DNA from: Scleroderma bovista
Lineage: Eukaryota > Basidiomycota > Agaricomycetes > Boletales > Sclerodermataceae
NCBI GenBank assembly: GCA_037178675.1
Contig: JAYMGJ010000451.1
Location: 1 to 19,525 of the forward strand
Reading direction: 5' to 3'
DNA length: 19,525 nucleotides
Part shown: positions 8,517 through 18,519 of the stretch, in pieces
Layout of the letters: every line of letters begins with the position of its first letter
Position numbering within the stretch: position 1 is the stretch's first letter
Notes under the pieces: generated by a model
Databases searched by the model: none
What the model was told of the DNA's origin: nothing
Seen by the model: only the letters and a program-made list of their open reading frames with translations
Made by a program: the position numbers and the translations under genes

Positions 8517-9971
8517 GCTCGCAAACTATTAAAAATGATATAAACGATATACCCAATGGAGATACTGGAATCTATCACCTGGTTTTCCTGACTGACCGAA
8601 GGGAATCCAGGTTGATCCTGAGGCATAATGGGTAACAGCAAGAACTCTTCGTCAACCCGAATGGGTGGTTCCCTTTGAAGAAGGAAAAAATGAGACGGTG
8701 CCAGCACTATATAATGTCTGCGTACAACACAGTTTCTGCCGCGTCTTCAGTATTCCTACGGGAAGAAAATGAGAAAAGAGTGGAGTGACCGCATAGACCT
8801 CACCATTGGAGAGTATTAGGGCCCACTCTCCCGTTCCACTGAGTTGTATGGTCGACGGAATGATCAGAATGGTCACTTCGTAACACAGGTTCAGCAAGCA
8901 CCCAAATGGAACAAAATCTCTTTACCAGGAAGGAATATCCTCGTCGCGGAGGGGAACCTTGGCAGTGCAAGGCATACCGGGGTGTGATTGCATCCTAGAA
9001 TTGACTTTGGTGGGCTGAGTGGGAAGTTGGCTCGTCCCTCGCCCCCAGAATCCTTTTTATCGAGTTGACCAGACGACTAATGCAGCCAGAAAACCCTGGT
9101 GGCTTGACCACAGGCACGGTAGAAGTGAGGTGATCGGGCAAGTTGCCTTCCGTTACCCAGGGTCGGTTGGATGGGTTGGGAGGCGACTGTAGTTTCCGTG
9201 TAGCAGTGAGGCCCATCAGAGAACGCTCATGGAGGACCGCGATCAGAAAAATGGCTGTTGTAAACTGCACCACAACCCTGCATGCTTGTGTTCGCAGCAG
9301 GACTAGCTTCCATACCTGCAGGTGGCCTTTGTTGAATTTGTTACCGGGGATGATAGGAGGAACCAGTATAAGTGAGTTGCAAGAATCCAACCGCAGGTGA
9401 ATTCTGTCCAGGCCGTCTTGACTTGGATCAAACAACGGATGCTTTATTGCCAAGGGTTCACATGCTGAATTGGTGGCTCGCCAATTGCTCGAATCTTCAT
9501 AAGGCAACTATGACTTCAAATCTTGGCCAAGCTAGCACAAAGACTCCACAAGTTGGCGCTGGTATCTTTCGGTTCTGGTACTCGTTGGGTAGTTGTAGGT
9601 CCGCAAGGGAATTCAGATTTGAAAGTTTCCGCTGTTGGGTAACCATCCGTTCAGGAAGTGCACTCACAAGTGGTGGGTGCCAGGTGGCACGGAATAAAAC
9701 AACGGACACAGCATGTCACGGCGTCTTCACCGTACAACGGAATGTCACTACACAGAAAACCGCGTTTTGCGGCATACCGGACGATAAGAGCTAGAACCTA
9801 GGTGAAATTATCACTTCATATGTTAGAATCACACAGATGGAATACTGTATCAATTGGCAATACCTGCAAATGCGCGATTTCTGCACAGGTGGGAAAAAGG
9901 AAGAATTAGCTTTCATAAACCCTTTTCGGTATTCCGGCTGGGGGCCCTAAATCGGTTGACTGACCATTGCA

Positions 9972-10484
9972 TCAAGGACAGATATTCGAATAGGCCCATC
10001 TGCGAAGATGGGAGCACATGTTAGTGATGCAAACTGGGATACGGTTCGAGACAAATTGCGTCATCGTGCTTGCTTCAAATCGGATATAGCCCGCCGTGTT
10101 CTCGTCACGGGCTCGCCGTGAGATGAAACTGTGATTGGGCACATAATAAATAATATTACCTGACACTGTACTGGAGCTTATATGGTACCTCCAGTAAGAA
10201 TGTGATAAAAGGAACGTGTGTTCAGAATAATGAAAGAGGCCGCTACTTAACGGCAAGGGTCGCCCAAGACCTAACTTACCTCTTATTTGCGTCTCGCTAC
10301 AGTCTACATGGTTACTCCCATGCGGTATTTTTGGAAACAGGTCTCTGTCAATCGTTTCCTTCACCATGAACTGGCTCGTTGGCCCCTGTGGCGAATCAGA
10401 ACAGGTCACTGTGGAGTAGAGATGACTTTCGAAGGTCACCTTCAATCGGAGCGAGTGGTTCCACCTCCCAATAATGATTGGCAC
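9972..10484 (-). CDS. Hypothetical protein, weak candidate exon
   Basis: A minus-strand frame begins MPIIIGRWNHSLRLKVTF at 10484 and stays open to 9972. After about 68 codons it meets a strong donor (AG|GTAAGT at about 10279). Splicing to the acceptor at CAATCACAG near 10129 would give a short protein ending ...VSSHGEPVTRTRR plus about 10 residues. The unspliced frame would give 170 residues. I recognise no family. The first part reads like a real exon (VKETIDRDLFPKIPHGSNHV), the rest less so. It may be a small basidiomycete-specific gene or a relic. Confidence 0.25.
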   Translation of the reverse strand: MPIIIGRWNHSLRLKVTFESHLYSTVTCSDSPQGPTSQFMVKETIDRDLFPKIPHGSNHVDCSETQIRGKLGLGRPLPLSSGLFHYSEHTFLLSHSYWRYHISSSTVSGNIIYYVPNHSFISRRARDENTAGYIRFEASTMTQFVSNRIPVCITNMCSHLRRWAYSNICP

Positions 10485-10621
10485 AACGGCAGGACCACCT
10501 CCAATGCTTCGGATCTGTTGCAGCTAGTGGTACCAGCCCCAATCCCTGTGGATATGGTAGTCACTAGTCACGCGTCTAAAATAGCTGTTTGAAAATTAAA
10601 ATGCCTGGCTTCAGAGACTGG

Positions 10622-10632
10622 CACGTGACGTC
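10622..10632 (+). promoter_or_regulatory. E-box overlapping a CRE-like site (CACGTGACGTC)
   Basis: CACGTG (E-box/CBF1-type) overlaps TGACGTC (cAMP-response or bZIP-type), 70-80 bp upstream of the SAP-domain gene start. The two palindromic cores share TG. bHLH and bZIP factors bind such sites in fungi; which one acts here is unknown. Confidence 0.4.
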
Positions 10633-10701
10633 GGGGGAGGCGAGCGCGAACTCGCCTTGAACTCGGTAATACTCGATCCTGTTCCAACACATTTCTGGTT
10701 A

Positions 10702-11976
10702 ATGGCGGTAAGTTAGGCGCTATTTCGTTCCTCGAGTCCCACACTCAAAATACCTTCATATCAGAAGTATGGCGGGTCATTGAAAGCTGTTTGTGATGCC
10801 TACGCAAAGCTTTCACATGATGAATTGGTACTCTTCCTCAAAATTCGCAATCTTCCAACTCCGGGTACAGATACTGAGTTAGCATCGCGGCTGGCGCAGC
10901 ATGACTGCCACACGTATCATTTCCCACCAGTCTTCAACGAACCTCTCCCAGCTTTGGATGATGTCAGACCAACTTCTTGCCAAGCACAAACGCCGGACCT
11001 GCCATTCGAGATTTTGGCACTGATCATGGATCATTTGGGCGACTGGGCATTATCTCGTGCATTGGGCTTGCCCACATCGCTCCCCGTGCCAGTGGAGTGG
11101 TGCAATGCATGTCCCACAGACCTGGCTATGCTGACAGGCTCCATCCCCCTCATTCGAGCCTGTGATCCTGCGGCGAACCCACCTACAAAACTTGGTGCCA
11201 TTGCTGCCGTGCGCTTCGAGTACGTCCATGTTCTCGAACTCTTCCTCACCCAGTATCGGTCGCTCTTTTTATCCATTTTCAAGGACGATCTGATTCCGAT
11301 CACCGCCTCGGAACATGGCCGCATTGCCGTGCTCGCATGGTGGAAACGCGGCTTCGAGCAACACCCCGAACTTCTTCGCTCACCTAAGCCTGGTTCTATT
11401 GCTGATGCGATGGACGGCGCTTCTCGGAATGGAAAAGTTGCCTCCCTGGACTGGTGGGCATCATCGAAGCTTCCCTTTGAATTCACGGAGGCTGCTCTTG
11501 AGCAGGCCAGCGCAAAGAATAGGATCGCTGTACTTGATTGGTGGAGACAACAGCATATCCAGCATAGCTTGCAGCTCAAAATTGGACGCGTCATGGAAAT
11601 GGCGAGCACTGCTGGTCATGTGGACGTCCTTGAGTGGTGGGCTTCCTCACAACTTGAGTGCCCATATGATCGTCACGTCTTGCAACGTGCGAGCACCCTT
11701 GGGAAAATCGAAGTATTGGACTGGTGGCTAGGCAGCGGACTACAGCTCATGTATGATCCGGAGGCCCTCATTGGTGCAACACGTCATAATCGCAGTGAAG
11801 TGCTTGAGTGGTGGGACAAGAGTGGGCTGTCTATTCAATACCGTATGTGTGACATCGAGGAGGCTCTAGAAGATGCAATTGGTGGGGGGGACAAGGCCAG
11901 GGACTGGTGGAAGAAGAAGGGTGTAAACTTCAATGCCACGGATGAGGAGTGGATGAAACTTCAAAGCCTTCACTGA
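10702..11976 (+). CDS. SAP + F-box-like protein with WW-containing ankyrin-like repeats
   Basis: Two exons: 10702-10707 (ATG GCG) and 10765-11976, giving 405 residues. The long frame itself has no ATG at its head. A 57-bp intron (GTAAGT...TCATATCAG) joins it to a two-codon first exon, so the protein starts MAKYGGSLKAV. An N-terminal SAP-like helix pair (about 18-50, LSHDELVLFLKIRNLP) suggests nucleic-acid binding. LPFEILALIMDHL (81-93) resembles an F-box. From about 185 to the end there are seven repeats of 28-38 residues built on G-K-I-x-VLDWW, with WW pairs at 194, 232, 261, 294, 322, 351 and 383. Each is followed by a polar stretch and an AL-x-x-AS helix, like the helix-loop-helix of ankyrin repeats. 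A role as adaptor or substrate receptor is plausible but inferred. Confidence 0.85.
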
Positions 11977-12187
11977 ACTTCATTTACGCTTACGCCTCCT
12001 ACGTATTTAGCCGTAAGTCTGTTCGTCCCAATTAAAGACGCAGATACAGCCCGAGTTTATGACATCATTGGATACTTCCAAATACACATTGCTACTCTTG
12101 TCAATCACTGCCAACTTTGGACCCGACGGCCCAAAATTCCCCAAGTACAGGCATCCATGAAATGTGCGCAACTCCTGTATCCACTTG

Positions 12188-13108
12188 CTATCCTTCATGG
12201 AGGTGCCTGATGGAGGGGTTAGCGTTAGACACGTAGTGATGCACAAAACTCACTGGCCAAGTACTTTGTTCATACGAAACATGTCAATCTTTTCAACAGC
12301 AAAGACAGCGCGTAACGCGTCATCACAGATAATTTCCTTCTTGTTTGACGGGTTTTGTAAATCGTGTCCATGGATGTACTCCCACAACTTCTTGACAACT
12401 TGGGGGCGCGATAGCTTCTCTACTCCAACTACTACGGAGAGCGGCTCACTATTTGATCGCAAGGTCAGAAGAAAAGTTGAACCAGGACAGCAGCTACCTG
12501 AGCGTGAATTCCTTTGCAAAGCCCCCTCTTGCACCACCGCTTCGTTTCTTCTTCTTTCCTTCAACGCCATCACCATCGTCTTCAGAGTCCACGGTTGCTG
12601 AACTCTTGACTCTCCGCTTGGCCTTCTTTGGGCTCGAGGCTGCCCTACGGGACCGACCATTTATTTCCGAGGACAGTTTCCTCGCCAACGCTGCGTCGCT
12701 TTCCTCCACTGTCTTCTTCCCTTTCTTCTTTGGTCGAGGTTTTGATTCTTCTTCAGCATCCCCACCGCTCTCACTACCTTCTGCCTGTTCATCGACACCA
12801 TCCTCCTCATCCTCTCGTTTTCGCTTTGAGTCGCCATCGTCAGGTGCTTCTTGGCACACTACTTCATAAATCTGTGTAATTAACCTGTCAACTTCCTCCC
12901 TTCGCACCTTCAGTCCTTCTGATGTAAGCCCAAGCGACGCGTCTTGAAGTAGCTGTTTCCGGACGCGTTTTGCAGTGATAGTGCTGAGGTCTACCCCAGG
13001 TGCAGATAGAATTCGAGTTATGGGCTCTTTGAGAGCCTCTAGATCAAAGGCAATCGTAGAGGTAGCACTAGAGCTGGTCCCGTCGACAGGGATGTTCGTT
13101 TGAACCAT
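12188..13108 (-). CDS. DEK_C and SWIB/MDM2 domain protein (UAF30/Tri1-like)
   Basis: Three exons: 13108-12498, 12448-12254 and 12206-12188 (825 nt, 274 residues). The final 19-nt exon turns the apparent ending VLGQ-stop into VLGQHLHEG, the usual SWIB terminus. Domains: a DEK_C-like helical module (about 25-85, ITRILSAPGVDLSTITAKRV), a highly charged linker (90-195) with acidic blocks and basic KKKGKK and KKKKRSGG patches, then a SWIB domain (about 203-272: LSRPQVVKKLWEYIH, KKEIICDDALRAVF, KIDMFRMNKVL). In yeast, UAF30 of this build is part of the upstream activation factor for RNA polymerase I; Tri1 is a chromatin-linked relative. A nuclear role in rDNA transcription or chromatin is therefore likely. 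The gene lies 244 bp downstream of the HRD3-like stop on the same strand. Which paralogue it is cannot be decided here. Confidence 0.92.
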
Positions 13109-13352
13109 GAGCGCTGGTGAGCTTAGGAGGCTTAGGAAGAGGTTGGCGCTGTCAAGCGACGGGCACGAAGGGTATCTTTGGTGGAGTTCTAAACACTATG
13201 AATCCTCCGCGCTTCGAGAATCAGCCGGCCCGACGTGACTACAGTAAGTCGTAAGCCTGCGCGAAGGGTCCTGGTAGTATCGACGGTTACCAAAACACGG
13301 CCAAACAGAGGCAGTGCATTATTGTATGATAGGTAAGATAAAACGCAAGAGA

Positions 13353-16300
13353 TCACCGTACAATTTGCCAATCTTGGCGTGCTGGGTCATCGGGGGGAGG
13401 GAATAAGCCAAGGTTTGGCCGTGGCTGACCAGGATTGCGCTCCTCCTGCTCCCTCCGGATCCGCTCGACGAAACGAGTCCGTACGTAGATGAGCACGGCA
13501 ACAGCAAGACAAAGCCCCACTAACAACGTCATCTCCAAGAACTCATCCAAATTCTCATCCCCGCGACGGCCTCCCCGAAGTGCGGCATCGAAGTAATCCT
13601 CCGGTCCGAAGTCGCTATCGCGCTCATTCTCTGCATTTCTCCTTTCTCGCGCCCACTGAGGTAGAAGAGTTATTCCTGAGTGTCGATAGGAGAGACAAAT
13701 GCAACAAACCTGCACGGGATCATCTTCCTCCTCCCTATGACGGATAGTTTGTTGTTTCCGTCGCTGAAATTCTTCTCGCGCTTTACCAAGATACCATGGG
13801 CCATCATCCTCGAAGTTGTCAACATTCTCATCGGGACCATGCGATCTCTGTTGACCATTCTCTGCTGTTGGCTGCGACCGCGATGCGGGGTCGATCTCAC
13901 GGTTCAAATTTGCACGTTCGGAGACGGACACTAGAGAAGGAGTCAACACTGCAGCCCCAAACCCCACAATAAACCTACTTTTATCTTCATCGTATCCCCA
14001 TATATCAAGCCCATTTCCTCTGCCTTGGAATGTATACCAAAGACTTTTTGCATAAAGCTTGATGAGAGATAGCGTCACGGGCAGATAAGCCTCTGTGTTT
14101 ATATCCATTGCCTGATCATAATGTCTTTTTGCAAGGTGGAAGTCCTGTAAGAGATGAATTCGACTCTCGTAAACCGTGCTCAGACCTGTCTGTTGGCTTA
14201 CCTGAGGTACGCCCACACCATTTTCGTACATCCAACCAAGGTTCCACATAGCGAGTGCACTGAGCTGAGTATCGGCTGCACTCTGGTAAAACTTGGCAGC
14301 CTTTTCCCAACGAACAGTTTCGGATTCGTCGGATACACCATAACCATGGTAGTAATAATCGCCAACTTTTACCAAAGCGTCGACGTTCCTTTGTGAAGCA
14401 GAGCGAATCCATTGCGTTAATGCAAGGCGAGCGGTATCATTCGACACCTGGAAAGGAGAGAAACGCGTCGAGCGGAGCATGCTCTTATCTTCAGTTGCAG
14501 ATTCTGATCAGCAGCCGCAACAGATCCTAACACAGATTGCGACCCACCCTGGTCAAGGACATACGCAAGATTGTTCTGCGCAATCTCATATCCCCTCTCA
14601 GCAGCAATCCACCAACGCAGGATCGCCATTTCCTTGCCACGTTCAGTCCCGCTGTTCCACCCCTCTTCAGCCTCGTTGACGAGATCGCCATCCCATACAC
14701 CACGCTCCGCAACAAGCTTATAGAAGGATACTGCGCTCGCACAAGAGCCCGCAGCATAGTCCTGAGTAAATTCACTAGCTCGCATGTTCATAGTGTGGAT
14801 CTTGGCAAGGTAGAAGTGTGCCTCGAACGTCGATCCGAAGCGAATAGCTGTTTCGAAGTAGGTAGCTGCCAGCTTGAGCTCCCCGTGGGCTGTAAGGGCA
14901 ATGAGGATGTTACTTGCTCCAGAAAAGCGACCGACTGACCATAGTGATGCTTGCCCAAATTGACATGAGCCTCTGCAAGCTCCTGCCCAGCAGCGATCGC
15001 AAAGTATTCGAGCGCTTTCCTAGTATCTTTTCTGCCTTTGACGAGCCCTTCCCTCCACAAGATACCCAGGGCATTATGGCACTCCCGGTCACCGTACTCC
15101 GCTCCGCGCTCAAACCACATCGTTGCCATCTCGTAGTCCTGCTTAACCCCTTCGCCACGCATGTACATTCTTCCTAGATACGCAGCACTCTTCGGTGCCC
15201 AACCCGGTTGAGTCACACCCTCTGCTTTGTACGCTGAGGCCTTATGCTGCAGGGGATTCGTAGGATCACGTGGCCACACTTGACGTGCAATCTGGAGGAA
15301 ATAATACTGTGCTTGCCCGAAATCTTGCAAGACGCGGCCGACGCCCTCCGATCCCGAGGCAATACCGCCTCCAGCCGCGTAAATGCTGCCTTGATAGAAT
15401 ATCTTACCGAGCTTGTACGCGAAGTCCATCTCGCCTCGATCAGCATTGAACTAATAACACGGAATGACCTTGTGGTCCCAAGATACATATGTTGATAAAG
15501 CTTACCATGTAATACTCGAGCAAATCCTCCCATGTCTCTCCGGCAGCCCGAGCGAATCCAGCTTTCACGGATGGTTTAATGACATTAAAGCCAGTGGAGG
15601 CAAAGCTTGCACCAGGTCCGTACACGCCCCCATCCAGATCAGAAAGACTAGTAGGAGTGAAGGGCAAAGATAGCCCACCCGGTGGGCCAGAGAAAAACTT
15701 CTCCATCGCTACAGGCACGCAGGTCAAATTTCCTCTTGATTTCCGCATATTAAATGACATACCTTGATCGGCGGCTTCCTCATACCACTCCAGTGCTCGA
15801 GGACAGTCCTCCAGGGCGCTGATCCCACTCCAGTAACGATATGCCAGGGCCATCTGAGCACCTTTATCACCCCCTTGTGCGGCAAAAGTATAGTAGAGAA
15901 GGGCTTTTGTTTGATCAGTGGGCACTACGTCTGCATACCCCGTGGCATAGAAGAAGGCGAGATAGGATTGCGAAGTCGCGTTTCCAGTCATTGAAGTATG
16001 AGTTAAGAAGGATGTATACGCTAAGCCGGGGTCTGAGGGGAAATATATATTGGGAGGAAACTAGTGATATTGTCAAACGTGGCCACTACCGTTCTTGGGG
16101 TGATCATGCGTACCAGGGACACATGAGCAAGAGCAAAAAGGGCCTCGGGATTTCCTAACTCCGCAGAGAGTTGCAGCAAATCGATGACCTTGATGGCCTT
16201 CCTTTGCATTTCCTCGTCTTTCTTCCTGGTTCCAGCAGATCTGTCTGACGAGAAGAGTCGGTGGTATAGCTTCTGTGTTATGCGTATGGCGTTTCCAATC

Positions 16301-16790
16301 GGTCCTTTCCCTTGTGCGCTCGGAAGAAACGAAGAAAGGAACGAAGGCGTCTGGGATGTATTTGGACGTGCGAATGGATCATGAGCGTATGGTTGTGGAT
16401 GACCAGTGATATTATGGAGTGTGAACATAGCACTTCTGAAGGCGCGAGAAGCTGGTCGAAATTAATGACACTAGATTGGAAGAAAAGTGGAACCTACCTT
16501 CTGTGGCCTGGTCAAAATTCGATCCCTGCTGCTCGCAGTGTAAGTATACAAACCGTGGCCGAAACACTGGCAGGTACTCACAACTGTCTCGTGCACACCA
16601 TGGATGCCAGTCTTGGGGGTAGGCTCAACCTGAAAACTGTAGCTTAGTAGTAGAAATCCACGAAGTAGGCACAACATACGCCTTGGGAATATCGTACCCC
16701 CTCTGGATGAGCTGAAGCGGTAAATGCAGCCAGGGCGGTCAAGGCAAATGCCAGCCACACGGCACGACATGTTTTCAATCTGCCCGTCAT
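13353..16790 (-). CDS. HRD3/SEL1L-type ER-associated degradation receptor (Sel1 repeats)
   Basis: Eleven exons: 16790-16698, 16629-16582, 16528-16498, 16451-16114, 16060-15763, 15708-15506, 15450-14940, 14889-14548, 14488-14202, 14144-13710 and 13655-13353 (2889 nt, 962 residues; phases agree throughout). Exon 1 encodes a clear signal peptide (MTGRLKT, then VWLAFALTALAAFTASA). The lumenal part carries many Sel1 repeats, e.g. YLAFFYATGYADV, QMALAYRYWSG, AAYLGRMYMRGEGV, WNLGWMYENGVGV. A single membrane helix near 904-920 (TLLVGLCLAVAVLIYV) and a basic cytosolic tail end the protein. HRD3/SEL1L holds the HRD1 ubiquitin ligase and selects misfolded ER proteins. The acceptor of exon 3 is ambiguous (NAGNAG, 16528 or 16525), and 13931-13978 may be a further in-frame intron. 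It is longer than human SEL1L (about 794). Confidence 0.93.
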
Positions 16791-16927
16791 AATAGAATAG
16801 GACAACCTCGGCGCGTAGGCGCTTAGAGGTCTTCACGGACAGGTCAGCCTTGAATATTCGGAATAGTAGAAGGTAGTACTGCTCAGTACTGTCTATGGGT
16901 GCACAGGTCCATTGCCAGAAATGGAAA

Positions 16928-16936
16928 TGACACGTC
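16928..16936 (-). promoter_or_regulatory. Possible unfolded-protein-response element upstream of the HRD3-like gene
   Basis: Read on the minus strand the site is GACGTGTCA, about 140 bp before the start codon. The ACGTG core is bound by Hac1/XBP1-type bZIP factors, and HRD3 is an unfolded-protein-response target in yeast. A second ACGTGTCA lies at 17129-17136 in the opposite orientation. The functional link is inference. Confidence 0.35.
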
Positions 16937-17127
16937 TCCCCATCTCGAAGCCTTGAGAGCAACTTCGATTAGTCGTTCCTCTGAAAGTCAAACTCCACCA
17001 ATGCAATTTTGCTCCTTTGGAATCTCACTTGGCGTTCCACCGTGTTACTTCAATTCATACATACTGTACCACGACCAACCTTGTGGCTAGACAAGACCAG
17101 CTCAGTGGTTTGTTTGTCCGACGGCCT

Positions 17128-17137
17128 CACGTGTCAC
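17128..17137 (+). promoter_or_regulatory. Second ACGTG-core site (CACGTGTCAC)
   Basis: This shares ACGTGTCA with the site at 16928-16936 but in opposite orientation, about 200 bp further upstream of the HRD3-like gene. It also contains a CACGTG E-box. It could serve the HRD3-like gene or be chance. Confidence 0.25.
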
Positions 17138-17788
17138 TTTGAAGCTTCATACACAGGATACAGAGGGCGCAATTGGACCCCTGGGCAGACCTTTCGACAG
17201 AGGAATGTACGTCGTTGCAGATTTCCTTTCTAAGTCCATATTCGCCCCTATCTGAGGGATTCCGAGAGTTAAGAGTGATAGCGCGGGTGCCCTCCTCCTG
17301 CGTGGCATGACAATGCAGTTATGGCTACAATGGATTGTACCAAAGGCGCCACCCTTTCACAACCTTGTGCTTTGTTGGTTTGATAGGATTATTCTCCGCC
17401 TTGAGTCCAAGTAATGTGGTAAAGTCTCCTTCTAGAGGAACGATCATCTTCCTCCACGAAGAGAGGAGAATCTGGCCTAGGGAGACTAGTGGTAAGCATC
17501 CCCCTTTTGCCATGGAGAACCCAGAAACGTTCAATGAGTCTGCCATGCTACCGCAAACACCCTACCTCATCATTAGCATCATGTGCTAGGAGCCTTGAAC
17601 CATATACTCCTATCATTACACCGGTATTATACTGTTGTACTATTGATATGTAGGCAGAGCAATACAAAGTTGAATGCAAGGAATAATTAATAAACACCGA
17701 CGGGTCAATTGCCAGTGGTTTATGCAGAATGTAAAGTAAAGTAAAGTCCATGGTTTGGCAGTCCACGGAAAATGCTGCACTTCATGAA

Positions 17789-18519
17789 TCATATCCGAGC
17801 CTTGGCTCGGTAAATGGTGGTGATAATTGACTGGGCTATTGCCAACACACAAGCACCAAAGCATATGCTCGTAACGAGACCAACTTCCCATGGTTGGACG
17901 GCCCAGGCATACAGCAGGATCCCAGAAATCGTGAACACGAACCCGATGCAGGCCAGCCTTATGGCACAGTTCCTGCGACCCTCGGTCTGTACCTTTTGTA
18001 AGATCGTTCGACGACGCACTCGGAGTCGTCTGGCACATGAGGATGGCCGATAGTTTCTTCTCTGCAACCGAAACCCGCAAACCATGTTCGATATCCTTCA
18101 CGAGGAGGAAGCCTCTGAAGCCTGTCGTCCCTTCCGCCATGAGTTCCTCGTATGGCCTCTTCCAGTTTATATTCATTTAACATAAACGCTGCGCGGAAGG
18201 ATAATACAGCTATCGGGTACCGTGAGCAAGTATGATCATGGAGGATATTCAACACTGTACCAGCAAATACATGCATAATTAAGCCAGCGAGGAAACCAGC
18301 ATTTGACGACTTCAGGAGGTTGTTGCCCAAGTCCGAGGAACTCGCTGGCATGCCGTTGACCAACATGCCCCGCCTCTACAGATGCGAAGAAAGTCGTCTG
18401 CGGGCATTCAGCTCAGCCTTCGACATAAGTAAATCACCTACAATAACGCTTATAAGCCGAAGTCGTTCTTGCCATGAGCTAACAAGGTGCTTGATTGCTC
18501 GATTGTGAACCTCTTGCTT
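17789..18519 (-). pseudogene. Fungal multi-pass membrane protein ('ISVITTFFAS' family), apparently frameshifted
   Basis: Exons recognisable on the minus strand are 18519-18442 (HLVSSWQERLRLISVI), 18397-18261 (TTFFASVEAG, then MLVNG to LIMHVFA), 18209 to about 18100 (AVLSFRAAFMLNEYKLEEA) and a last part ending at 17789 (RNCAIRLACIGFVFTISG, LLYAWAVQPWEVG, VTSICFGACVLAI). They follow, in order, an uncharacterised Agaricomycete membrane family with several predicted helices. Two problems remain. Between TTFFASVEAG and MLVNG the frame shifts at a run of four G (18368-18371), where three would keep it open. The junction before the last part also needs a poor acceptor (about 18020). The first exon is not found with confidence. 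It is either a recent pseudogene, an assembly homopolymer error, or a gene using alternative acceptors. Function is unknown. Confidence 0.65.

Larger units (their letters stand above)
8517..10701. other. 2.2-kb gene-poor region with ORF remnants
   Basis: Open frames of 70-170 codons occur on both strands (for example 8995-9507 minus, 9372-9794 plus and 9497-9709 minus), but none has a recognised domain or a splice pattern that joins frames into a family-like protein. The minus frame at 8995-9507 has one hydrophobic stretch (VVVQFTTAIFLIAVL). The region may be decayed coding or transposon sequence. One weak candidate exon is listed separately. Confidence 0.45.
16791..17788. other. Intergenic region upstream of the HRD3-like gene
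   Basis: About 1 kb with no supported gene. The minus frame running in from 16962 is 5' untranslated leader plus a wrong-frame reading of the first HRD3 exons. Frames at 17325-17589 on both strands have no recognisable motif. The right part would be the 3' flank of the membrane-protein gene. Confidence 0.5.

Noticed and set aside
8995..9507. 170-codon minus frame with one hydrophobic segment as a membrane protein gene
   Set aside because: Only one short hydrophobic stretch, no family resemblance and no consistent splice structure with neighbouring frames.
11031..11609. 192-codon minus-strand open frame
   Set aside because: Shadow of the WW-repeat gene; repeat periodicity explains its openness.
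16471..16962. 163-codon minus frame as the HRD3 start, with MLCLLRGFLLLSYSF as signal peptide
   Set aside because: That hydrophobic stretch falls in intron 1, whose end shows branch-like CTAAGC and TTTTCAG. The ATG at 16790 gives a better signal peptide and in-phase splicing.
17640..18176. 178-codon minus-strand open frame
   Set aside because: It reads the membrane gene's introns and exons in the wrong frame; the family-like helices are in other frames.
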